A stretch of 64,000 nt of DNA from Orobanche coerulescens (lineage: Eukaryota; Streptophyta; Magnoliopsida; Lamiales; Orobanchaceae). Below the pieces are notes generated by a model, which worked only from the letters and a program-made list of their open reading frames with translations, did no database searches and was not told the DNA's origin. Location: the NCBI GenBank assembly GCA_033398695.1, contig CM065803.1, positions 42,647,501-42,711,500 of the forward strand. Direction: 5' to 3'. Below, one piece after another: positions 11,803 through 24,364 of this stretch (the stretch's first letter is position 1; each line of letters begins with the position of its first letter). Both the position numbers and the translations under genes were made by a program.

Positions 11803-11964
11803 AGCGCTGATGACTCTCCCGTAACGATCGGGATTATCACCTCGAAAAATACACTCAATCCATCATCAAGTGACGGTAACCATCCGCTATGACACCGAGT
11901 ATTGCATCGTGACGATCCATCCAATCGATACCCAAGATTATATCGCCCTTAGGTAGATCGACTA

Positions 11965-12198
11965 CTATCGATTTGACAACCACTCACGGTCGCTCAAACG
12001 AATCCTGATGTCTTGGACTTCACGATTTCCAATAATTCTTCTACCATCAGGTAGACCAATCACGTAAGGCTCACAATTGATAACATGGTCTAGAGGCAAA
12101 CGACTTAAACAAGAAGAAGATATAAAGGAGTGTGAAGCACCGGTATCAAAAAGAACACACACAGGCTGGGAGTGGATCTCGAGTATACCTGAAATCAT
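11965..12198 (-). pseudogene. pol: Element B aspartic protease
   Basis: The segment contains VLFDTGASHSFIS, the retropepsin active-site motif DTGAS. Such a protease cuts the polyprotein. It overlaps the end of the gag segment in another frame (12198 versus 12146). The C-terminal half runs into frame-broken sequence. The active-site residues are intact. Confidence 0.88.
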
Positions 12199-13474
12199 GC
12201 TGGCCTCGGATCATCCTCTCTTCATCTCGTAAATCCTGGGTTTCAGCCTCCGCACTAGGTGTACCACTTTGATTCCCATGGCCCATTCCCCTATTCGCCC
12301 CGGTGGTCTGATAGGAAGCGGACGGAGGCGTCCGGTTCTGGACAGAGGATTGCATAGGAGTATGAGACGCTACTGGATCATGTCCGGGCCCACTCCTGCA
12401 AAAACGAGCACGGTGACCAATCTTGCCACAAGTAAGGCAGGTGACGGCAAAGCTTCGGGCATTTGGTGCCGACATGCCCTCGGTCTCCGCAGCTTATAGC
12501 ACACAGATGAAGGGACCGCCGAGAGTGCGATCCAGTGGCTTCGACGCCATGGGTGGTCGATCGGAGGGGTTTGGCAATGACCGGGGCTTCTGAATGTCCC
12601 CGGTTACTCTCGGTCCGATTCTGGTTCTTAGACCTTTTGTTGTTGGATCGTGGTTGTTTCTTGGATATCTCCTTCGCGGTGAGTTCGTACTCTAGAGCCT
12701 TCTCGATAAACTCGTAAGGTAGTACAGTGGTGATTCAACAAATGCATTCTCATTCGGGGTTTAAGCCTCTTGAGAAAGTATTTGATCTTGTCGGCCTGCT
12801 CGGATAATTGTTGTGGCAAAAGGAAGGAGTGCTGGAATTTCTCAAAGAATAGCCTAATACATCATCGTCTTCGACGGGTGGGGTTCAAAAGTTCCGGTTT
12901 GGCCTCATGAGTGGCCCCGGATAATAACGGTCTAGCATGAGGTTTTTAAATTCCTCCCATGTGCAAACACCATCACCGGCCTTACTGAAAGCCACCAGGT
13001 ATGAGCGCTTTTGCTAAGATAATACGCGGCTACCGAGACGCGATTCTTTTCCGGGCAGTCCACCATCTGGAAAAGTTTCTCAAAATGTTCGATCCAGTGC
13101 ACAATGTCAGCCGGCTCACAGGAGCCCTCATAAGTCGGTGGTCGCTGGCGAGAGATGTCGCTGATAATCCGACTCACGGGTCCGCCAATCACAGGAGGAG
13201 GATGAGCCCCTTGCTGCTGGCCAGTAGCGGCCCTCTGCATAGCTTCCATTAGTTGACCCATCTGGGTCATCTGTGTCATCATGCCCTGCATTATGAGGTA
13301 AGGATCGACACGTGCATCCCCGCGCCCACTGTGGTGCGATTGTTCCCTAGAAGGTGAACCACTGTCTGCGGAACTCTGATCCGCATTCACGCGTCTGTTG
13401 GCTCGAGGTATTGGGATTCGGCCCCTTCCGCGGCCTCGTCCCCCTCTGCCACGACCTCTCAGGTTTCTTTCCAT
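12146..13474 (-). pseudogene. gag: Element B gag
   Basis: Structural protein packaging element RNA. The best start is the ATG at 13474 (MERNLRG); the 10 codons upstream in the same open stretch are not needed. The N-terminus is rich in RG repeats (RGRGRGGRGRGRGR). The capsid-like part shows SRQRPPTYEG and HWIEHFEKLF, close to the element G gag. After a frame change ADKIKYFLKRLKP appears (12819-12628), and in a third segment the zinc knuckle CLTCGKIGHRARFC (12475-12146), with CCHC spacing C-2-C-4-H-4-C. Three open segments in colinear order show two or more indels. Confidence 0.88.
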
Positions 13475-13504
13475 ACTGAAAGAATCAATCGTAATGATAA
13501 CCAT

Positions 13505-13875
13505 AAGTACAGTTCAAGATACTAAAATCCATGCTAAGTTAATAGCAACAAGGAATTACATATTAAAGGAATACGGTTATCGATACCACAAATGTCGCAC
13601 CGAATATCATATCGGTGTCAAGTCGAACAATTTCGGTTATACAATAATTTCAAAGATTTACCTCGGATTATCAATCAGATAAATCCTGTCACAATTCCTT
13701 GAAATAACATGATCAACAAAGAGATCTATACTGATATCAATATCATGCCAGTAATTAAACCATGGCTCATAAAGTACATACCGCATTTGGCTCGCAGGTC
13801 GGGCTCGCACAGGTCACACGTGACACGAAGGTTTCTTGATACTAGTTCATTTCTCAATGACTCATGAAAGAAAAC
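13505..13875. other. Element B 5' leader between PBS and gag
   Basis: AT-rich and non-coding on both strands. It lies upstream of gag on the minus strand. I see no recognisable motif beyond the neighbouring primer site. Confidence 0.6.
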
Positions 13876-13878
13876 GAC

Positions 13879-13895
13879 TCTCCGATACCATCTTC
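13879..13895 (-). promoter_or_regulatory. Element B primer-binding site
   Basis: On the minus strand GAAGATGGTATCGGAG follows the LTR end. TGGTATCGGAG differs by one base from the initiator tRNA-Met site TGGTATCAGAG. Confidence 0.8.
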
Positions 13896-16729
13896 TGTAA
13901 CACCCCAAATGGCGGTTATTACAGTGCCGTGAAATCCCACACTGGGACCCACCAGGCGATATCCAAAACAGGTTAAATAAATATTATTTGTGATACCGAA
14001 TCACAACGAAAAGTCATTTCTCCGATTAGGAGTTTATCAAAATATGGCCAACGGCCTTACAACACACAGGATCCGAAAAGAACAAGTATAAACCATATGG
14101 AGATGGAAAATACTTCAAATGTCAAATACAACCAAAAGTAATTTAAACGGACAAGGAAATAAAACAAAACGGTATAACATAACCGACAACAAAGATGAGG
14201 GGCCCCGAACTAGTATCCTCCGAATCCTTCGCCGTCGACATGCTCTTCCCGTGCCTTGCCTTTGCCTCGACCTAAAATACAATACAAGTATTTCGCCCAA
14301 CACAGGGTCAGATATACATGATAATCAATTCTTCTGACATTAAACAATTCACATATATAGATTTCAAGAATATCATTCCGATTATTAATCATACCCCTCG
14401 GGCGCATTTAAACAATCAATACAAAATATCGAACACATCCAATCATACATGGTCTGTGAACGATTAATATTATGGCTCAAGATGGACATCACAGTACGCC
14501 CGATCCGGAAATGTGTCCGTGCACATGTCCACCCCGCATACGGAATCCAGAAATATACGTGGGACAATGTACCTAATTAGCCTCACGAACTAACTTCTCG
14601 TGTGCACGGTCCAATGTGGTGATATCCACGCATGACCATCGTGTGCCTGGCTAAAAATCCTACACAATAACCAATCGGCACGCAGATATGATTCCGGATA
14701 TGTCACGATACAACATGACAACGAAACTCAAGGATAACACATCCAATTAAGGATCAAGAAAGACTCACCAAAGTGAAAATAAGGATCAACGAGATCAATG
14801 ATTCAAAGGGACGTGTTTGGGAATGCAACACCCATGATGAAACGAAACAACGTCAAATCACGACAAGCATTTCATAACCATTTCATACACATGAATTATA
14901 TAACCATCACAAGAATCTAATCATCATTATAACCAAGCAAGATAACTTGCCTTAATACGGAGACGAGAATAGTCCTCTTCTTATCGGAACGAACGAACGG
15001 TCCTCGACAAGTTTTACCCGAACAATCAACCTTAAACGAAATACATCTTACTCAAAACATATTCGTATAATTATCAATATAGATTAGTAAGACGTCAACC
15101 TACAATCCTTTAAAATAGTTTGTTACTACAAATCATTGAAACCTTATGCCGGAATCCTTCTAACATCATTACAATTATAAGAATCGGTTTACAAAACTTA
15201 CCGAATGTTCGCATGGTTCATTATAAACAAGAGTTCTATCAAGGGTATGTTTGAATAACCAATTGTGATGCTAAGATCATCTTATGATGATTAAACTTCC
15301 AAAAACATTAAGAGGTTGAAAGGTAAAATCTGCACATTATGATTATTCCCTCTCATTAAATTGACTTTAAGCTAACAACAAGTTCATAAGTTCTGAGATT
15401 ATACCATACTTATGAAGGTTATCAAAGTCTTGTTACAAGGCTGGAGGGTTCATTAACATGATGGGGAATTCACCAATCCTAGTATGATGATCAAACCTCC
15501 TAAGTTCTCAATACAAAAGATTTATGAAAAGTTATTGTTGTAATTATCAAAACCTTTATCAATCTTCAAAGACTAGTGAACTGAACAAATATGATCTGTT
15601 AAAGCTTCTAAGGTTTCTGAACTAGATCATCTAATCTCATATTTAACATCATCAAGTTCTTCTCAAGGCAAATAAATACTTAAAATGGTGTTGAATCAAT
15701 TTATGATATTAAGTTCTTGATTAAATCCAGTTATGAAGAAGCTAACCGATCCATCAAGTTTCTACTGAGTTAAATTCGTCCAGAAGTTTGAGTAATGACA
15801 GCTACAAACATGATTAAATCACTATATCATCAAGAACACCTCCAACAAACCCTTATTAACATGTTCATCAAAAGTGCTTAAGGAGTTTAATTATAACCAT
15901 GTTTTACTTGCTTAATCTACTCTAGGTGAAGTATAATTCGTCATTAATAATCAAAATAAGAAAATAATACAGAAGAAAACACACCAACCACCCGCAATGA
16001 AGAATAACTTCAAAGACATGAGAGAAAAAAACCCGAGCTTAAAAACAACTCCAAGTCTCCAAGAAAATGAGCTCTACTCCGAGATTCAAGGCTTAGAAAC
16101 AAGTTGGTGAAGGTTTATATTGTTTTTAGAGTGCAGAGGGATGATATGTGAAGAGAGAAATTCGGTTCGTGGAGAAATGAAAACAGCTGGTCCTATAAAT
16201 AGACTGCAAGACTTAGCGCACGCTATCGTGACAGCTTTAGCGTACGCTAAGGCCCTTACGACGCTATCCGAACGATATTACGACGTAAACGGCTTTCGGT
16301 GGCTCGCCTTGAATTATTGCAGCCGTTAGCGACGCTAATGAAGAATGGGTTAGCGCACGCTAGAAAAAGTAGATTCTCACCGACATGACGGCTCGGACAT
16401 AGATCGCATGCATGCTACCGGTTAAAAGGCTCACGTCTGAAGTCAATCTTGCCGATTCCCTCTTAGCGACGCAATGTAGGAAACCTTTACGCACGCTAAG
16501 TCACATGTTTAGCGTACGTTAATAATACTATGTAGCGTACGCTACATTAACAAAAATCCGAAAATGCAACACTCTAATAACATCGAATCATCACATATGA
16601 AATAACAACGATATGATATTCAAATCTATAATACCTCAACATAAAACTAAATGCAACGATTTCTAATAATCAGATTATCCAAATAATACAACGACAGGTA
16701 AAAATGAAAAGTTACAGTCGGATATTACA
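13896..16729 (-). repeat. Element B 5' LTR (right copy)
   Basis: Matches 5980-8826. Differences cluster between about 15975 and 16450, around the palindrome array (16212-16546), while long stretches elsewhere are identical. Terminal hairpin 13929-13938/13944-13952. Confidence 0.93.
16212..16546. repeat. Palindrome array TTAGCGYRCGCTAA, U3 of element B right LTR
   Basis: The same ten unit positions as 8308-8644. Units intact here are often one base short in the left LTR and the reverse. It ends about 10 bp from CTATAAATAG. Confidence 0.85.
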
Positions 16730-16734
16730 CCGTG

Positions 16735-19266
16735 GCACAAAGGCAGTGTACTGGGCAGTTTTTGGCCGTGGGCCACGGCACACTCATCCTGTGCCGCGGC
16801 ACACAGTACAGTTTTGCCTATTTCAGCGGGTTTCATGAGAATCAAGCTCATTTCATCACTTTCCTTCTTCCTCTCCTCCTTGGGCGATTTGTGGGCGATA
16901 TTTTGGGCGATTTAGCATCATCAAACTCAGATAATTTCATCTTCTTCAAGTTTTTGTGTGGATCATCAACATATTTGTGGATTCATCATCCTAATCTAAG
17001 GTAATTTCTTCAACCCTTGAATTCGATTTTTGAGTTGGACCATGATGTTATGGGTGGTATAATCATGATTTGTGATGGATATACATATGATTACGAGTTT
17101 TTATGAGTTATCATCGGATTGTTGGAAGTTTTTCTCAAGAATACTTTGAAGGTTGACTTGGAAGGGGGATTTTCGAATAAATGTTATCGTAAGATCGATT
17201 TGAGTATTCCTATTGGATTATCGATTGTATTGAAGGTATTTTGTTGGATTGAATCATTTTTTTGAAGTTGGTTTTCGATACAATTGGGTTTGGTTGTTTA
17301 GGATGGGAGATTGTATTCAAGGTGTTTGTCGAAATGCCTCAATGAGTTTGGGATTTATTGTATCGACCTCTTGAATTGGTTGTGATCATGCTTGATTCGT
17401 GTATTAAACGAAGTGTCGGTAATTGTGTTATTCAAGGTTGTTTCGAGGACCGATAATCACTTCAAGGACGTTGCTCGTGGAAGGACTTTCTAGTCGTCGG
17501 TTTGAGGCAAGTTTCATACTTGTACTAGTCAATGAGATTAATGTCATCATATATGTGTATGAATGTGTTGTATCATTCCGAGACTTAGTCTCTTCAGGAA
17601 TTCATTGATATTAAGAGATCGTTCGATACGATACCTTTCGGCAATTATGCCAAATGTTATTCTTGTTTGTTAATGGCCGATTCAAGGCATTGTGATACTC
17701 GTTATTAATGTCATTGTCGATATCCGGTTCGCGGTATCGATGTATCGATTGTTGTTAATATTGATGTCAATTTAAGACATCGTTGAGATCATTGTTATTC
17801 CTTTTTGGATGTCATTAAAACTGTACTGGCCGATTAAAGGCATTGGCATATTCATTTCTCACCTTCGTCGTCGGTAACCGATTAAAGGTGCCGAGGCATC
17901 CTTCATATCATTGTTATCGATTCGCCGGTCTCAAGCAAATGAAAGTGTTCAATCATTCATCATATCGTTGTCATCGATTGGCCGTTCTCAGGCAAATCGA
18001 AATGTTCAATCATTCACTATATCATTGTTATCGATTGACCTTTCTAAGGCAATCGAGGTATTCAATCATTCATCATATTACTCTTATCGATTGGCTGTTC
18101 TAAGGTAATCGAAGTGCTCAATCATTCATTAAATCATCCGCTGCATCATTGTTATCGGTTGGCCGTTCTAAGGCAATCGAGGTATTAAATTGGGACTATC
18201 GAGGATGGTGCCTATCCATGTGTTACTGTCATCGTGTTGGCCGACTCAAGGCAGCACACTATCCCTAATTGCGATACGGCTTCGTGCTGTGGCTTCGGCC
18301 CTAATTGTGATACGGATTCGTGTCGTGGCTTCGGCCCTAATGGTGATACGGCTTCGTGCCGTGGCTTCGGCCCTAACTGTGATACGGCTTCGTGCCGTGG
18401 CTTCGGCCCCAATTGTGATACGGCTTCGTGCCGTGGCTTCGGCCCTAATGGTGATATGGCTTCGTGCCGTGGCTTCGGCCCTAATCAATAACAGCTGCGG
18501 GCTGTTTTGGCTTCATGTGATTGTGATATTTGACAGCTTCGGCTGAGTGGCTTTCAAGCCCTGTGATTGTCTTGATAATTTCATTGGAGCCTTCGGGCAT
18601 CGTGATTCATATTTAATTCAGCTCTAGTTTGGTTCATGTCGTGTAATTCATTGTGGTATTCTGTGATTATGATTCGCCGTTGGGCACTTATGTTCCAATC
18701 TGTCGAATAGGTATAAATAGTATGCCGTGGGCATAGTATTTCACGAATGCTCAGTTCTTACCTTGGTTTGTGAGCATCTCGTATTATTATCATCATTGTA
18801 CCATTTTATTCTGCCTTTGGATGCATATCATGTTATACATGTATTTGATGTTCATTATCTGGATGACTGACCCCGTGGGGGCGGAACATGTTTTCATGTT
18901 TTAGGTGCTTGCGAGGAGAGAGTTGAGACACAGGGGCATGACGATGGCAACGAGGCATTCGAGCGATACTAGTCCGAGTTGTTCATTGTTGGTCAGTCAG
19001 TTGGAGTGTACTCCAGTCTTGTCAGTTGTTGTCGTGTTGTATTACCCGAACAGATGTTCGTGGATGTTGTTGTATTTTATTTTGGCCATGTAGGCAACTT
19101 TTGTCGTTGAAATTCCTTATCGGAATATTGTGTCGGATGTCATGGTAGGGACTATGATTTTCCCTTGTTGTTTAATTTAATGTATTTTGGTCATGTTCGC
19201 CTGGTGGATCTCCTGGCGTGGGGTCCACGGCACTGTAATAACCCAATAGGATTTGGGGGTGTTACA
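16735..19266 (+). repeat. Element A 3' LTR, second part
   Basis: Resumes after element B with GCACAAAGG and matches 238-2768. It holds 78-bp-type repeats (about 17898-18188), 36-bp repeats (18268-18488), the hairpin pair CCCCGTGGGG (18871-18880) and AACATG/CATGTT (18885-18900) before TTAG|G, and the terminal hairpin 19204-19212/19220-19228. It ends GGTGTTACA at 19266. Confidence 0.9.
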
Positions 19267-19639
19267 GAACCGGGATTGTTTTTGGTGTTGCTTTCCATTG
19301 ATTTTGTGTTATTGAATGAATCGTATTTCATTCAAGGTTGTTCGAGTGCTTGTGATCGTCGGAGGATGCCGTTCGTCATTTCGTGGGAGGACGTTGATCG
19401 TGGAAGGACCTTCTCGCCTTCAGTTTGAGGCAAGTTTTATACTTGTACTAGTCAATAAGATTAATGTTATCATGTATATGTATGAATGTGCGTATCATTT
19501 CGAGACTTGGTCTCTTTATGATTTTGTTGATATCAGGGGATTGTTTGACACGATACCCTTCGGCAAATTATGCCAAATATTACTGTTGTTCGGCAAAAGC
19601 CATTCAAGACATTGAGATACTCGTTGTTGATGTTATTGT
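19267..19639 (+). repeat. Element G 5' LTR fragment 1
   Basis: Matches about 53608-53959 in the 3' LTR, including GAGGCAAGTTTTATACTTG. Flanked by A on the left and C on the right. Its last bases ATTGT (19635-19639) are the target copy of C. Confidence 0.85.
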
Positions 19640-20640
19640 TGTAACACCCCCACAGCCATCCAGGAATATTACAGCGTCGTGGGCCCCGATATGGAACCCA
19701 CAAGGCTAAAAAACATTTTCGCAAAAATTTACAAACTCCCAAGAGGCTAACGACGGTACTATCTTTTAAAAACATTCGAAGACTTAATAAAATCCGTTTA
19801 TCAAAACCGTCGTAAAATCTCATTTGAAACCACAAGGCCCGAAATGCCAAAACTCAACAGTTTAAAAACATGCGTTAAGCTATCGCTTACACGTACCAAC
19901 AAAATAGTTTAGAAAATGATTTGCCAAAGTAACCTAAGTTACCAGATACCAAAAAGGCCATTTAAAAATACTCACGCAGCGGAATACAAGAACCGATCAT
20001 GAAACTCAATACACAAATACATGCCCTAGCCCGTATCCTCCGGGAAGCTCATCTCTCCACGACCGCTACAAGCTTGATATTCCAAGAACCTAAAAAGAAG
20101 GCCCACGACGGGGTCAGCCATAATATCCAACAATGATAACCATCACATCACGTCAATAATTACATACCAATGAGATACTAAGTAAGAATACTACCGATGT
20201 AATCTTACCACCATAACTTTACGAAAATCCACGATTCGTAACCTTAACATAACAATAAGCTAATACCGAAATATCTGTACTATATCTCAACAATGCCCAA
20301 GGTTCTCAAAACATTATCATAACTCACTGTTACGAAATTAACTAACTCTGTCCAACCCAATCCATCGGGTAACATCATCACATCTCAACACGATAATCGA
20401 TTGTCCATCAAAGACAAATACCAAAGGAAATACGGAACATACCTCAAGATATGAAATGCCACGACGAAATCACGTCCGTCTAATCTAAGATCAAATCAAC
20501 ACAACATACGGACACAGTCCTAACACAAGACCTACAAATGCATAATCATATGACAACGTCAATATACTCACATCAATAACAATAATGTATAATTATGGTA
20601 AACCCATAATATACATATGCACAATAACAACACATGGTAA

Positions 20641-20790
20641 TCCAACGATCTAGCGCGCACAGCTATAGATTCCCATGATGATCCCGTCGGACCAATGCAT
20701 AATGGAAATACCTATCCAACGATCCAGCATACACAGCTATAGATATCCCATGTTGATCCCGTAGGACGAACGTATGGTGGACATATGACA
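20641..20790. repeat. Two roughly 70-bp tandem repeats, GATGATCCCGTCGGACC type
   Basis: Units carry GATGATCCCGTCGGACCAA or close variants. Related units occur at 39185-39330 (right LTR of C) and 60868-61030 (solo LTR L). Confidence 0.75.
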
Positions 20791-21535
20791 ACAATGCACA
20801 ACTGCACAAAACAACAGTACACAATGCATGACAACAACAATGCACAAATGCATGACAACAACAATACACGAATGTATCACAACATGATCGACACAAATGA
20901 TAAAAATGATTAGAGTACTTGTTCCGAGTCCTTCGAGAGTGATCTCAATGTCTAAACCATCACCAACCATTATCCTCAATACTCGACGGTCTAAAATATA
21001 ACGGACTGCAGATAATTCATATCTTCGTCTTTATCACAATGTATCCTCGATACCCAAGTATATCAATAACAAATGTAAATCATATACATTATAATTTAAC
21101 TCCCCAAAATTGTAAAACCGCATAAAATCCAAATCTCCAGAGTTCACAATTATAATCATCGCTATACGAATTATAAACGAATGAAACTGAAACCATTCAT
21201 TAAATACTATAAACTGTGCAAGTAATAACTTGCCTCGATACCGATGAAGCCGTTACGAATTCCCGCCGTCGTCTACAAACTCCTCAGCCCCGACCAAAGA
21301 AATCTACGAACATTCTCGAATACGACCGCAGAGCATGGTTCTAATCACCGACCAATAATCTCAACCTATTAAAATAATCGATAAACAACAAGTTCGATAA
21401 CAATCAACAATCGATATAACCAATTCACAAACCCAACGACTCAACAATATCTTGATTAACCACAAGTGCGAACAATCCAACTCAATCCATTACGAACTCA
21501 CAACCGTAACACAATTATGTACACTGTCTGTTGAC

Positions 21536-21620
21536 ATAGCGCACGTTAATTAGTTGATGTAGTGTGCGCTAAGTCCCTTCCGTTAGCGTGCGCTAGCCAG
21601 TAACACTAGCGTGCGCTAAT
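21536..21620. repeat. Secondary palindrome cluster, element C left LTR
   Basis: Four AGCG(T/C)(G/A)CGCT-type units in 85 bp, on the leader side of the TATA box. The right LTR counterpart is 40086-40169. Confidence 0.75.
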
Positions 21621-22389
21621 GACATGCAGTTGCATGCATTTCAGGTACCGATCAACATATGGCGATTACGACTACGAGTGTAAAGGAAATCATACTCCAA
21701 GATCAATCACAATCTTTCCAGATTCAATCTCGGTATCACACTCACATGATATATACCATTAATCAATCGTGAATTCAACATGACTTAATCCTAGATATGA
21801 ACATTTCATCTTCGTATCTAAAACACTAATAATTTAACATACAATCGTCCTGCTATAGTATATTCGCCAATAAGTTCTTCAAGAACACCAAGTGATTCGA
21901 AACCATGTTCATAATCATCAATCTAACATCCTTTAACATGTAAATAACCATACGATTCATAATCCAAGCCATATACATCCATTAAACCTAATATAACATC
22001 ACCACATGATAATCCAACACACTCCCTGTAATATCCGCAATTTCGATTTCCGGTAATTTTCATTTTTCCGGCGGAGGTCCGTTACGACGACTCACTTAGG
22101 ACCGTTTAGTCATTCTGGGAATATTTTATTCTGCACTTTTTGTCATCCGAGTTCGTTTCGGTGTCGTTCTGTTGAATTCCGTGTTCTTTAGCGACTTTTC
22201 CACGTATGAGTTCGACTTTGTTAGATCACCATTAATTTTTGGAAACTCCAAAAATTCCGAATCTTTGCAATATTATAAAGCATCGAGTTAGCTTTCCAAT
22301 GGTTCAAACGGTGAGTCAATCGGAGTCCAGACGAGGGAGTTATGGTCGAAATAGCTAAGTCACTCTCATTTTCCAGATTTGGCCGAGCA

Positions 22390-22500
22390 GCCTGTACCCT
22401 GTGCCGCGGCACATGCCGGCAGGGCCGCGGCACACTGCCGATCACTGGGGGCAGATTCGGCCCTGTGCCGCGGCACACTTCGGCTGGGCCGCGGCACACT
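22390..22500. repeat. GTGCCGCGGCAC palindrome array, U3 of element D
   Basis: Four copies of GCCGCGGCAC, two with the full GTGCCGCGGCAC palindrome, ending about 14 bp before TATTTAAGG. The 3' LTR (28645-28725) has three copies. Element A has degenerate versions at 195-310. Confidence 0.85.
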
Positions 22501-22512
22501 GTGCAGTCAGCC

Positions 22513-22519
22513 TATTTAA
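22513..22519 (+). promoter_or_regulatory. Element D TATA box
   Basis: TATTTAA directly after the GC-rich palindrome array and before a CT-rich stretch. Confidence 0.55.
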
Positions 22520-23869
22520 GGCCCTGCAGTCGGGTTTTTGGCCATTTTTCTCCTTCTTCTTCTTCTCTTCCGCGGCTGGAGCTTGGTTAATCATGGAGAG
22601 ACGTTGTTGTACAATCAATTCGTGAAGTTTTGGAGTTCATATCATCAATTATCCATCCTATAACATCTTCCGATCTACCGAATCAGGTCATATTTCCTAG
22701 AAATCTAGTTTTGGGGAATTTGGGTATTTTGGTTGATTTCATCCGTTTTATCCGATTTAACATAGGATTATGATGGATTGATGATTATTTAGATGTATTA
22801 TATCATTTCCTTTATTATTCCATGGTTGGATCGTATCGATTCGTTATTTTGGTCGAGTTCTGGATCGACGCCTTGAAGGTGTCCGGTAAAATGTCATAGA
22901 GGGGTTTTCGGGCGTTCTACGATTATTCTTCCTCGTATGATCGATGATTTATTGATTATATGTTGTTAGGGACGAGTTTCTTGTGAAGAAACCAAGTTGA
23001 ACCCTTCCGTTCGTTGTCATATTTCCTTTCGATAGCATCAGGCGTTTCGAAGCTTCCCGGTCGAACCGTGTTCTTCGGAGTATTCAGTAGCGGTTATTAA
23101 GGCAAGTATATATTTATGAATGTGCGTTCTAGACTTTGAAAGTAAGAAATATTAATGGCATGATTATTTATATCCACTCCAGGACGGGCCGATGGGTCCT
23201 CTGAGGGTTTCGTAGCTTCTGGTGCGATTCCATGGATAATATGAATTAACCACTCCGGGACGGACCGACGGGTCCTCTGAGGGTTCCGTAGCCTCTGGTG
23301 CGGTTCCACGGTATTCATATATGTATTGATGTGATGCTATGAGATTTAGTTATTCCGGAATACTAGTCTTGAATATATGAATTGACGGTTACATTTACTT
23401 TATTGTCGAGGAGTATTGTGTTTCATACTTGATATACTTGCACTAGCTATTCGACGGCTAACCCCTTTATGGGGGAAATACTTTTTATGTATTTCAGGTT
23501 CCAGGAGAACGGACAGGCGGGTATCGGGTCGGCATGAAGATGATGGGCAAGTGTGATACTGTGTCTTGTCTCCGGTTATACTTTTGGATTCCTCCATTCA
23601 GTGTTGTTGTACTGGAATGGATTTTAAATACTCAAGTGTTGTATTTCAGTTTCCTTGCTGTTCCGGCCTGTGTTGTCGAGGTATTGATTTGTGTGGTGAT
23701 GTATATGGTTTCATTGGTTATGGTTTTGAATTCCATTTGTATTGTCCTTCTTTCATTGTATCTAGACCTTCTCGGTCAAGTTTACAGTTCCACGCATGAA
23801 TAGCCTTGTGGGTCCCACGGCGGGGCTCACAACGCTGTAATATACCCTGAATAACTTGGGGGTGTTACA

Positions 23870-23890
23870 GAATATGGTATCAGAGCTTAG
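23870..23890 (+). promoter_or_regulatory. Element D primer-binding site
   Basis: GAATATGGTATCAGAGCTTA follows the LTR end. TGGTATCAGAGC matches the initiator tRNA-Met 3' complement exactly. Confidence 0.88.
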
Positions 23891-24113
23891 GTTTATGGAT
23901 ACCTAGGCTGTCGGTCTTTTGGGTCGATTGAGTCGTCTTTTGCCCACAGTATCACTACTCTGCCATCATCACAGTGCGACCGGTACTTGTAAGTCCTCTC
24001 ACTCTTCTTGTATTTTTCTTAATCGTTTCGTTTATAGATTGGTATTCTTGGGAATTGGTCACTTCGAGAATGTGCGATTTGGATTATACTTACGCACGTG
24101 TGTGCCTTTCAGA

Positions 24114-24191
24114 ATGTTGGCTGAAAGTAGGAAGAATCGTGGCCGTGGTCACGGACGTGAACTCTTCCTTGAGATTTTGTTAAATTGCTAA
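24114..24191 (+). pseudogene. gag: Element D gag start remnant
   Basis: A 25-codon open stretch starting with MLAESRKNRGRGHGR, which resembles the RG-rich gag N-terminus of elements B and G. It closes at once, and the sequence continues into a 3' region with a polypurine tract, so almost the whole coding part has been deleted. It follows the primer site by about 240 bp, a normal leader length. No function is expected. The assignment rests on composition and position only. Confidence 0.45.
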
Positions 24192-24364
24192 TTGCGATAT
24201 TGGTGTGTATCGGTATTATGTTGAGACTTTGTTTAGGAGTCGCATGCTAGTATCACGGGAGATCTTCGACTTCACATACTTGTAAGTATGTTGTTCGGAT
24301 TATTCGATAATTCTTGGTGAATTTGAATTCCCGTTGAAATGTTGTTTGTGCGAGTGATTGCAAG

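Larger units (their letters stand above)
5980..16729 (-). mobile_element. Element B: Tekay/Del-like Ty3/Gypsy retrotransposon with chromodomain
   Basis: A 10.75-kb element with LTRs 5980-8826 and 13896-16729, TG...CA ends and the target duplication CCGTG (5975-5979 and 16730-16734). The empty site can be read in the other LTR of A near 226-240. On the minus strand the order is gag, protease, RT, RNase H, integrase, chromodomain, which is Gypsy order. All domains are recognisable but every junction is frame-shifted as read. Long stretches of both LTRs are almost identical, so insertion is recent. It is the only element here with a whole pol. Confidence 0.93.
1..19266 (+). mobile_element. Element A: gag-remnant LTR retrotransposon (left end outside window)
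   Basis: The 5' LTR is 1-2768 (about 163 bp missing at the window edge, judged from the 3' LTR), the internal region 2769-5592, and the 3' LTR 5593-5979 plus 16735-19266, split by element B. LTR ends are TGTAATATCC and GGTGTTACA. An initiator tRNA-Met type primer site and a polypurine tract fit plus-strand orientation. The internal region is only 2.8 kb, holding a tandem array and a gag remnant with no pol, so it is non-autonomous. It sits in the 5' LTR of element G: the bases after 19266 continue a sequence also found from about 53608. The expected right target copy is GAACC (19267-19271); the left one lies outside the window. Confidence 0.85.
19640..22026 (-). repeat. Element C 3' LTR, part left of D
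   Basis: Matches 38172-40577. It contains the terminal hairpin 19679-19687/19693-19701, a CCC/GGGG hairpin near 20102-20113 before an acceptor-like TTTTTAG|G, roughly 70-bp repeats at 20641-20790 and a minor palindrome cluster at 21536-21620. CTCCC (22022-22026) is the target copy for D. Confidence 0.9.
22027..23869 (+). repeat. Element D 5' LTR
   Basis: Contains GTGCCGCGGCAC palindromes (22390-22500), TATA box TATTTAA (22513-22519), donor-like AG|GTCATA near 22686, AAGGCAAGT near 23099, two roughly 60-bp repeats (23172-23312), the hairpin pair CCCC/GGGG (23462-23475) and AAATAC/GTATTT (23476-23494) before CAG|G, and the terminal hairpin 23808-23816/23822-23830. Confidence 0.92.

Noticed and set aside
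20663..20979. Cys/His/Val-rich open frames in element C LTR
   Set aside because: They come from CACAATGCATGACAACAA-type simple sequence; no domain, and they are not kept between LTRs (compare 39118-39528).
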